7,501 nt of DNA, from contig JAOUNK010000162.1 of assembly GCA_029881015.1 (NCBI GenBank), positions 1 to 7,501 of the forward strand, given 5' to 3'. Below are positions 1 through 7,300 of the stretch, piece after piece. The position numbers and the translations under genes were made by a program. Position 1 is the first letter of the stretch, and each line of letters begins with the position of its first letter. The notes under the pieces were generated by a model that was given only the letters and a program-made list of their open reading frames with translations, did no database searches and was not told where the DNA came from. Source of the stretch: Gammaproteobacteria bacterium. Its GTDB lineage: Bacteria > Pseudomonadota > Gammaproteobacteria > Steroidobacterales > Woeseiaceae.

Positions 1-699
1 CAGAAGAGTCACTACGGTCAACGTGCCGTCATTGGCAACGTGCGACCGGAAATCGATATCGACAACGTGGCCTACGAGCGCTTTACGGAGCAGGGGCCGC
101 TGGCCGTCCTGCCGGTCGCTGACGGGCGCGCCGGCTTTGTCTGGACCGTGTCGGAAGAACATGCCGATCGGGTCATGGCACTCGACGACGCGGCGTTCCT
201 CGCCGAGCTGCAGGAACAATTCGGCTTCCGGCTGGGCACGTTTACGAAGGTCGGCAAGCGAGCGTCGTATCCGCTGATATTGAGCAAGGCATTGCGACTG
301 ACCGCCACACGCAGCGTCCTGATCGGCAACTCCGCGCATGGATTGCACCCCGTCTCTGCGCAGGGCTTCAACCTGGGAATGCGGGACGTGGCCGCGATCG
401 TCGATTGCATAGCCGAGTTACCGGCATGCGGTCAGGGCCCTGCCGCCAGGGGCTCCGATCCCGCGGAGATGCTGGAGCGTTATGCGAACTGGCGGCGCAG
501 CGACCAGAAGAAGCTCGTGCGTTTCACCGACAGCCTGGTGAAACTGTTTGTCAGTGAGCGCCGGCCGCTTCGAATCTTGCGAGACATGGGTATGCTGGGC
601 TTCGACCTGGTGCCCGGCGTGCGCTCGGTTTTCGCAAAGCACACCATGGGCCTGGCAGGAAAACTGCCGCGTCTCTCACGCGGAGTCCCGATAAAGTGA
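1..699 (+). CDS. ubiH: UbiH, 2-polyprenyl-6-methoxyphenol hydroxylase, C-terminal part (5' end outside window)
   Basis: FAD-dependent aromatic hydroxylase of ubiquinone biosynthesis. By family knowledge UbiH hydroxylates C1 of 2-polyprenyl-6-methoxyphenol at the inner face of the cytoplasmic membrane. The frame is open from base 1, so the gene enters from the left. The first visible residues, HYGQRAVIGNVRPE, match the mid-protein strand of this family, so the N-terminal dinucleotide-binding GxGxxG and the DG motif lie outside the window. The visible 232 residues contain ERFTEQGPLAVLP (about 26-38) and the second FAD-binding motif LIGNSAHGLHPVSAQGFNLG (about 107-126). The GN in place of the GD seen in the next gene is typical of UbiH within the UbiH/UbiI/UbiF family. 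The tail GLAGKLPRLSRGVP also resembles UbiH. The TGA stop (697-699) overlaps the GTG start of the next hydroxylase by four bases, suggesting translational coupling. An internal GTG at 40 is not the true start, because homology continues upstream of it. Confidence 0.9.
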   Translation, partial: QKSHYGQRAVIGNVRPEIDIDNVAYERFTEQGPLAVLPVADGRAGFVWTVSEEHADRVMALDDAAFLAELQEQFGFRLGTFTKVGKRASYPLILSKALRLTATRSVLIGNSAHGLHPVSAQGFNLGMRDVAAIVDCIAELPACGQGPAARGSDPAEMLERYANWRRSDQKKLVRFTDSLVKLFVSERRPLRILRDMGMLGFDLVPGVRSVFAKHTMGLAGKLPRLSRGVPIK

Positions 700-1898
700 A
701 TCGGCGTTACCGGATCGTCGTCGTTGGTGGAGGTGTCACGGGCCTCATGGCAGCAACGCTGCTGGCCAAGGGTGAGCAGCGCGATGCGCTGGACATTACA
801 TTGATCGATGCGGCTCCGCGCCCGGTCTTTTCGCTGGATAACGATGTCGATCTGCGTGTATCGGCGATCGCGGCGGGTACCGCGGACTTGTTCGACTCCG
901 TGGGGGCGTGGGACTACGCCGCTGCAACGCGAGTGAGCCCATACACGAGCATGCGCATCTGGGATGAGAGCGACACCCCGGAGAGTGCCAGTGCGCTGCG
1001 CTTTGACGCGGACGAGTTCGCCGCCCGGCAGCTCGGATTCATCGTCGAGAATGTGCTGCTTCAGGACGTCTTGCTCTACCAGCTCGACAAAACCGCCGCG
1101 GCGCTAAGATTCGAAAGTCGGATCAGGGCTCTGCGCCGGAAGCCGCATCGCTACGACGTTGAACTTGAGTCGGGTCAAACACTTTCGGCCGATCTGCTGA
1201 TCGGCGCCGACGGTGCGCGTTCGTTCGTGCGTTCGTCCGTGGGAATCGACGTCAATGAGTGGCCGTATGAGCAGACGGCTTTCGTCACACACCTGCGTCC
1301 CGAAAAACCCCATGGTGGAATAGCCTGGCAGCGATTCCTGCGCGGTGGCCCGCTGGGCATACTGCCTCTTGATGATGGCCGCGTGTCGGTCGTGTGGTCG
1401 ACCAGCCCGGAGCAGGCACAAGCCGCACTCGCGGCCGACGATGAGGAAACAGGTCGCCTGATCAGTGACGCGTCGGACTATGTACTTGGCGAACTCGTGC
1501 TTGCCGGGCCGCAGGGTGCGTTTCCGTTGTGTGCTCGCCACGCCGTATCTTATGTATTGCCGAACCTCGCATTGATCGGGGATGCGGCGCATGCGATTCA
1601 TCCGCTGGCCGGGCAGGGTGCGAACCTGGGATTGCAGGATGCGGCAGAGCTCGCAGCCCAGGTGTCCCGTGCGCTGGCGGAGGGCCGACACCCGGGCGAC
1701 CGGCCGGTGTTGAGGCGCTACGAACGTGCGCGTAAGGGCGCCAACGCAACCATGTTGCATTTCATGACTGGCCTAAACCGACTGTTTGCGACAGACTCCA
1801 AGCTGATCGGTGCAATTCGATCTGCCGGTATGCGGGCTTTCAACCGCAGCGGGCCAATAAGAGAACAGGCCGTCAAGGTCGCGTTGGGCGTCGATTGA
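696..1898 (+). CDS. UbiI/UbiF-type FAD-dependent ubiquinone biosynthesis hydroxylase (UbiH/UbiF/VisC/COQ6 family)
   Basis: Complete 400-residue flavoprotein monooxygenase, the usual family length. An N-terminal Rossmann FAD motif VVVGGGVTGLMAA is at 8-20. The family segment LRVSAIAAGTADLF is at 53-66. IVEN is at 116-119. The DG motif LLIGADGARSFVR is at 167-179. The second FAD motif IGDAAHAIHPLAGQGANLG is at 294-312. RVSAI followed by a WD pair resembles both UbiI (C5 hydroxylase, formerly VisC) and UbiF (C6 hydroxylase). WQRF, GAFPL and the C-terminal QAVKVALGVD lean towards UbiF, while immediate proximity to ubiH is the classical UbiI position. I therefore give no symbol. The GTG start at 696 is chosen because it gives the correct family N-terminus, has GGAG at 682-685 and overlaps the ubiH stop by four bases. 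Predicted to act with UbiH in the membrane-associated Ubi complex. Confidence 0.9.
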   Translation: MNRRYRIVVVGGGVTGLMAATLLAKGEQRDALDITLIDAAPRPVFSLDNDVDLRVSAIAAGTADLFDSVGAWDYAAATRVSPYTSMRIWDESDTPESASALRFDADEFAARQLGFIVENVLLQDVLLYQLDKTAAALRFESRIRALRRKPHRYDVELESGQTLSADLLIGADGARSFVRSSVGIDVNEWPYEQTAFVTHLRPEKPHGGIAWQRFLRGGPLGILPLDDGRVSVVWSTSPEQAQAALAADDEETGRLISDASDYVLGELVLAGPQGAFPLCARHAVSYVLPNLALIGDAAHAIHPLAGQGANLGLQDAAELAAQVSRALAEGRHPGDRPVLRRYERARKGANATMLHFMTGLNRLFATDSKLIGAIRSAGMRAFNRSGPIREQAVKVALGVD

Positions 1899-1908
1899 CG
1901 CTCGGACT

Positions 1909-1914
1909 GGGGGG
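1909..1914 (+). promoter_or_regulatory. Possible G-rich ribosome binding site
   Basis: A run of six G residues lies three bases before the ATG at 1918, inside the only real gap of the window (1899-1917). It is an atypical match to the AGGAGG consensus and close to the start, but no better site precedes this ATG. The 19-base gap is too short to hold a complete promoter, so any promoter for the downstream genes would have to lie inside the hydroxylase gene. Confidence 0.35.
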
Positions 1915-1917
1915 ATA

Positions 1918-3438
1918 ATGAAGCAGCGATATGTCTACGTGCTCGCGGCGTTACTGACCGTAGTTGGTCTGGCCGTGTTCCTGTACAAGTGGCAGGTGCT
2001 CGGCTTCCCGCTGAGCGAGGACCAGGAAAAGCCTGTCTGGACGATCGAGTCGGCTGTGCATTTCGACAGCGGTCCCGGGTCGATAAAGGTGCAGCTGCAC
2101 ATTCCGACACTAACGCCCGGTTTTCGCATGCTCAACGAAAACTCGGTCTCGCGCGGGTATGGATTCAGTATCAACTATGGCAGTGGCGGTCGTGAGGCCC
2201 AGTGGGCAATCCGTCGCGCCGATGGCGAGCAGACCATCTACTACCGTATCTCGGTGTATGAAGACGATACCGTCGACGAGTCGGACACGACACCGCCGTT
2301 CCCGCCATTGCCCGTTATCAACGAACCACTCAAGACCGCTGTCGATGTTCTGGTAGCGGACGTGCGCGATCACTCGGCGGATACCGCGTCTTTCACGACA
2401 GAATTGCTGCGGCGCCTGAATGACCCATCACCCGATCCGAACGTCGAACTCCTGCTTTCCGGCGCGAACAGCGATGCCGAGTTTGTTGATGTTGCTCGAA
2501 CCATGCTCGCATCCGCGCGTATCCCGGCGCGTACCGTGCACGGGTTCCCATTGTCGGGTCGGCAACGGAGTGCGTCGCTCGTGTCCTGGTTGGAAGTGCA
2601 CGATGGCGACAGGTGGCTGTACTTCAATCCTGCGACCGGCGAGGCGAATCTGCCTGATCGATTTCTTGTCTGGTGGCGCGGCAACGAACCGTTGGTAAGC
2701 GTCGAGGGCGGCAGCAACGTACAGGTCGATTTCGCGATCCAGGAAAACCACCTGGACGCGGTCGCAATCGCGGAGACCCAGGCGGCGCAGCGCGGCGCGA
2801 CTGCGATCGACTTCTCTCTCTATAGCCTGCCCATACGGACGCAGGCCGTTTACGCAGTGTTGCTCATGATTCCCATCGGTGCGCTGATCATGGTGGTGAT
2901 GCGCAACATCGTCGGTATCGACGCATTCGGCACGTTCATGCCGGTACTGATCGCACTGGCATTCCGCGAGACCAAACTGCTTTGGGGCGTCGTTCTGTTC
3001 ACGACTCTCATCGCCCTGGGTCTCAGTATTCGCTTCCTGCTGGATCGATTGCGATTGCTCCTCGTGCCACGGCTCAGCGCCGTGCTCATTGTGGTTGTCA
3101 TTCTCATGTTGTTCATCAGCCTCGCGTCGCATCGCATGGGCCTGGAAACCGGACTTTCCGTCGCCTTGTTTCCCATGGTTATCATCGCGATGACCATCGA
3201 GCGCATGTCGGTCGTCTGGGAGGAACGCGGGCCTGTGGACGCGATGCGCGCAGGGATCGGCAGTTTGTTCGTCGCCGTCGCGGCGTACATCTTCATGGGT
3301 ATGGCGTGGCTGGAGCACCTCATCTTCACGTTCCCCGAGCTGCTGCTGCTGATTCTCGCGCTGGTGCTTCTTGCCGGGCGTTACACAGGCTATCGCCTTA
3401 CTGAGCTGAGGCGGTTCAAAGAGCTCGCCCAGCGCTGA
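1918..3438 (+). CDS. Inactive transglutaminase-like membrane protein with seven C-terminal TM helices (UUP1 family)
   Basis: 506-residue inner-membrane protein. An N-terminal helix (about 5-23) anchors a periplasmic domain (about 24-305). Seven hydrophobic segments follow, at about 306-328, 334-349, 354-373, 387-403, 412-427, 443-462 and 466-487. The motif GTFMPVLIALAFRET (338-352) is characteristic of the 7TM_transglut domain as I remember the family. The transglutaminase-like fold shows in DVARTMLASARIPARTVHGF (191-210), VSWLEV (222-227) and YFNPATG (235-241). In active enzymes these places carry the nucleophilic Cys before the helix, His before the conserved Trp, and Asp before Pro. Here the protein has no cysteine at all, Ser stands before Trp (223) and Asn before Pro (237), so it should bind rather than catalyse. 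Its stop shares one base with the ATP-grasp start (TGATG), matching the conserved pairing of these families. A role as membrane receptor or transporter for the ligase's substrate or product is inference. Confidence 0.88.
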   Translation: MKQRYVYVLAALLTVVGLAVFLYKWQVLGFPLSEDQEKPVWTIESAVHFDSGPGSIKVQLHIPTLTPGFRMLNENSVSRGYGFSINYGSGGREAQWAIRRADGEQTIYYRISVYEDDTVDESDTTPPFPPLPVINEPLKTAVDVLVADVRDHSADTASFTTELLRRLNDPSPDPNVELLLSGANSDAEFVDVARTMLASARIPARTVHGFPLSGRQRSASLVSWLEVHDGDRWLYFNPATGEANLPDRFLVWWRGNEPLVSVEGGSNVQVDFAIQENHLDAVAIAETQAAQRGATAIDFSLYSLPIRTQAVYAVLLMIPIGALIMVVMRNIVGIDAFGTFMPVLIALAFRETKLLWGVVLFTTLIALGLSIRFLLDRLRLLLVPRLSAVLIVVVILMLFISLASHRMGLETGLSVALFPMVIIAMTIERMSVVWEERGPVDAMRAGIGSLFVAVAAYIFMGMAWLEHLIFTFPELLLLILALVLLAGRYTGYRLTELRRFKELAQR

Positions 3439-4394
3439 TGTTTTCCACGGCACGACAACTGCGCAGGAAAGGCGTCCTTGGTCTCAACGAACGCAACGCT
3501 GACTTCATCATGCGACTCAATCCGCGGCGCTTCTACCCTCGGGTGGACGACAAGGCCCTGACCAAGAAACTGGCGCTGGCGGCGGGCATGGCTGTCCCGG
3601 ACCTGTATGGCGTCATAGAACACCAGGGACAGGTTCGACACTTCGACGAGATGGTCGAGGGCCTCACGAGTTTCGTTATCAAGCCGGCACAGGGTAGTGG
3701 CGGGGACGGTATCGTCGTCGTGACCGGTCGCAGTGAACGCAAGCGTGACAGTTTTCGGCTGAGCAGTGGCGTGGTGATTTCCAAGGGTGAACTGGAACAC
3801 CACATCTCGAATATCGTTGGCGGGCAGTACAGCCTGAGCGGCACTCGCGACAAGGCGCTCATCGAGTATTGCGTGCGTTTTGACCCCGTCTTTGCGGCGG
3901 TCAGTTACCAGGGAGTGCCGGACATCCGCGTTATCGTGTACCGCGGCTACCCGGCCATGGCGATGGTGCGGCTGCCGACGCGCGCGTCGGATGGCAAGGC
4001 AAACCTGCATCAGGGCGCAGTGGGTGCCGGTGTGGATATGGGTTCGGGTGTGACTCTCTCCGGGGTCCTCAATGACGAGATTGTCGATGAGCACCCGGAC
4101 ACGGGCGCGCTGGTCGCGGGCCTGGAAATTCCCCGCTGGGAATTTATTCTCGCGACCTCTGCAAAGGGGCTCGAAGTGACCGGACTGGGCTACCTTGGTG
4201 TCGATATGGTTATCGACCGTGATCAGGGGCCGCTGATTCTCGAGATGAATGCGCGACCCGGTCTCAACATTCAGATAGCGAACGGCACCGGGCTTGCGAG
4301 CCGGATCGCGCGTATCGACGAAATTTTTGATGCCTCTGCAACGCCGGAGGAACGTGCCGCCATCTCAAGGCGGGAATTCAAACTGGAACGGTGA
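3438..4394 (+). CDS. RimK-like ATP-grasp amidoligase (alpha-L-glutamate ligase-like protein)
   Basis: 318-residue soluble protein with no signal peptide or membrane helix, so probably cytoplasmic. The ATP-grasp fold is clear. FVIKPAQGSGGDGI (79-92) holds the ATP-binding Lys82 and the glycine-rich loop. IEY (142-144) is the hinge glutamate region. DIRVIVYRG (162-170), VRLPT (177-181) and KANLHQGAVGAG (187-198) parallel the RimK signature with Asn-Leu-His. GVDMVID (254-260) and LEMNARPGLNIQ (268-279) supply the Mg-binding Asp256, Glu269 and Asn271. All residues needed for ATP-dependent carboxylate activation therefore appear present. By family chemistry it should form an acyl phosphate and join it to an amine, giving an amide or peptide bond. 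The substrate is unknown; glutamate ligation is only the name carried over from RimK. ATG 3438 overlaps the upstream stop by one base, with only a weak AAAGAG at 3418-3423, so re-initiation is likely. Confidence 0.88.
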   Translation: MFSTARQLRRKGVLGLNERNADFIMRLNPRRFYPRVDDKALTKKLALAAGMAVPDLYGVIEHQGQVRHFDEMVEGLTSFVIKPAQGSGGDGIVVVTGRSERKRDSFRLSSGVVISKGELEHHISNIVGGQYSLSGTRDKALIEYCVRFDPVFAAVSYQGVPDIRVIVYRGYPAMAMVRLPTRASDGKANLHQGAVGAGVDMGSGVTLSGVLNDEIVDEHPDTGALVAGLEIPRWEFILATSAKGLEVTGLGYLGVDMVIDRDQGPLILEMNARPGLNIQIANGTGLASRIARIDEIFDASATPEERAAISRREFKLER

Positions 4395-4399
4395 AGTCA

Positions 4400-7300
4400 A
4401 TGACCTCTTATGTACGTTTACTGCTTGTGGGTACGGTGTGCTGCCTCGGATTCGTTACGCAGAGCTATGCCGCTGACGAGGAAGCTGATGCCAATCCGCT
4501 TGCGTCGATTCCTCTTCGGCATATTGGCCCTGCAATAACCTCGGGCAGGATTTCGGACTTCGCTTTTTACCCGGGCCAGAACCAGAAGTTCCTGGTCGGT
4601 GTCTCGTCCGGCAACTTGTTCCGGACAGAGAACAACGGCATCTCGTGGGATCCCATTTTCGAAAATGAGGGCTCGTACGCGATCGGTGTCGTCGAAATCG
4701 ACCCCGGCGACACGAAGACCATCTGGGCAGGCACCGGCGAGAACAATGCACAGCGATCCGTCGCCTACGGCGATGGTGTCTACAAATCGATCGATGGCGG
4801 CAAGACCTGGAAGAACGTCGGGCTCAAGGATTCGGGCCATATCAGCCAGATCTGGATCAACCCGGATGACTCCGCCGAGGTGCTGGTCGCAGCGCAGGGC
4901 CCTCTCTGGAACGATGGCGGCGATCGCGGTCTCTACCGGACGCGCGATGGCGGTACCAGCTGGGAACGTATCCTCGAGATCGACGCGCATACTGGCGTCA
5001 ACGAGTTCGTCGTCGACCCACGCAACCCCGACATTATCGTGGCATCGACCTACCAGCGCCGCCGCCATGTCTGGGTCCTGATCAACGGCGGGCCCGGCAG
5101 CGGTATCCACAAGAGCACCGACCGGGGCAAGACCTGGAACAAGGTGTCTGCCGGACTGCCGAGCGACCACATGGGACGAATTGGCCTCGCGAGCGCAGCG
5201 AGCAATCCCGACATGATCTACGCGATCATCGAAGCCAATGATGAGGAGAAAGGTGTCTACCGCTCGACCGATTTTGGCAGTAACTGGGAGAAGCGCTCGG
5301 CGTACATGACCACGAGCCCGCAGTACTACAACGAGATTGTTGTTGACCCGCAGAACGAAGATCGCCTGTATGCGCTGAATACTTTCACGATGAAGTCCGA
5401 AGACGGTGGGCAGACATTCAGCGCACTGGCTGCCGAGTCCCGTCACGTTGACGATCACGCGCTCTGGATCGACCCTGAGAATTCCGACCACCTGTTTATC
5501 GGCGGCGATGGCGGTGTTTACGAATCCTGGGATATGGGCAGCACCTGGCGGCACGTACGCAACCTCTCCATTACGCAGTTCTATCGCATACAGCCGGACT
5601 ATGCCGAGCCGTTCTACAACGTCTGCGGCGGCACACAGGACAACAATTCGCTGTGCGCGCCGTCGCGTACCACGGTGGTCCACGGCATCACCAATTCCGA
5701 CTGGCACCTCGTGCTGGGTGGCGACGGCTACGAGCCGCAGTTCGACCCGACCGATCCCGACATCATTTACGCGCAGTACCAGTACGGCGGCCTGGCGCGC
5801 TACGATCGGCGCACCCAGGAGCGCGTCTACATTACCCCGCATCCTGAGAGTGGCGAGAATAACTACAAGTGGAACTGGAACACGCCGCTGATCGTAAGCC
5901 CGCACGATCCCCGGCGCCTGTACTACGCGGCCGAGTACCTGTTCCGTTCGGACGATCGTGGTGATAGCTGGCGCAAGGTCAGCCCGGACCTGACCCGGCA
6001 GATCGATCGCAACAAGCTCGACGTGATGGGGCGGGTCTGGGGAGTCGACACCATTGCCAAGAACGATTCCACCTCGATGTACGGCAGCGCCATCATGATC
6101 AGTGAGAGCACCTTGCAGGAAGGGCTGATCTACGTGGGTACCGACGACGGTGTCCTCAACGTAACCGAAGACGGCGGGGCGACCTGGCGGCGCACGACGA
6201 AGTTCGCGAATGTGCCGGACATGACCTATATCGATGACGTGCAGGCTTCAGCGCACGATATCGATGTCGTGTATGCCGTGCTCGAAAACCACAAGCGTGG
6301 CGACTACAAGCCGTATGTCCTGAAGTCGGAAAACCGTGGCCGCAGCTGGAAGTCGATCAGCAGCAACTTGCCGGCGCGCGGTTCGGCACACACGATCGTC
6401 GAAGACCATGTCGATCCGAACCTGTTGTTCGTCGGCACGGAATTCGGCCTGTTCGTCACGCAGGACGGCGGTGCGTCCTGGCATCAGCTCAAAGGCAACT
6501 TCCCGACAATCGCCGTACGCGATATCGAGATCCAGGCACGTGAGAACGACCTCGTGGTCGGCACGTTCGGCCGTGGCATATACATCCTCGATGACTACAG
6601 CGCACTGCGAACGAAGGCCGCGGATCTCGGTGACTTCGAATTATTCGGCGTTCGCGACCCGTGGTTGTACATCGAAGGAGACCTGTGGGGTGGCGGTGAG
6701 AAAGGATCGAGCGGCGATGCCTTCTTCACGGCGCCGAACCCGCCGTATGGTGCCGTGTTTACGTACTACCTGAAAGAAGGCCTGAAGTCGCAAAAGGCGG
6801 CGCGCCGCGAGCGCGAGATCGAGCTCGAGAAAGAAGGCGGCAATACGCCTTATCCCTCGTGGGATGCGCTGCGCGCGGAAGATCGCGAGCAGGCTCCGGC
6901 CATGTTCGTCATCGTCAAAGACGCGGCTGGCAACGTCGTGCGCCAGGTGAGCGCGAACACCGGCAAGGGTTTGCACCGCAGCGCCTGGGACTTGCGCCTG
7001 CCGCCACCCGACCCGATCAGCCTCGCACCGGCCGGGGACAAGCCCTACTGGATACCGGATCCGGTCGGCCCGATGGTATTGCCGGGCACCTACTCGGGAC
7101 GCCTTGCCGTGGAGAAAGACGGCGTTCTGAAGGAAATCGGCGAGGCGCAGACCTTTGTCGTCAAGCCGCTGGAGGCCAGTCCGGAGATCACGAGTGACCG
7201 CCGGGCTCTGCAGGCGTTCCAGATCGAGGTGGCCGGACTGCAACGTGCCGTCGCCGGCAGCGCCTCGGCCATAACGGAAATGCAGAACCGGATTGCACAT

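Noticed and set aside
1212..1241. Short direct repeat of a GTTCGT-type unit
   Set aside because: It encodes the conserved ARSFVRSSVG segment of the FAD-binding DG region. The repetition follows from alternating Arg, Ser, Phe and Val codons and has no sign of a separate role.
1104..1760. Open minus-strand frame of 218 codons inside the second hydroxylase gene
   Set aside because: The plus strand encodes the DG and second FAD motifs here; the antisense product has no family features.
2428..3453. Open minus-strand frame of 341 codons antisense to the membrane protein
   Set aside because: The product is rich in His, Gln, Asn, Glu and Arg, as expected from the complement of hydrophobic membrane-helix codons. 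It has no motif and no convincing start context.
4438..4446. Possible lipoprotein lipobox around Cys14-Cys15 of the propeller protein
   Set aside because: The residues before the cysteines (V-G-T-V) do not fit the L-[AS]-[GA]-C pattern, and a good signal peptidase I site (SYA then ADEE) follows nine residues later.
4418..5905. Open minus-strand frame of 495 codons antisense to the propeller gene
   Set aside because: The plus strand has a signal peptide and many family motifs over the same bases. The antisense product has low-complexity V/A/R/D composition with no recognisable domain. It is a GC-bias shadow made longer by the repeated Asp-box codons.
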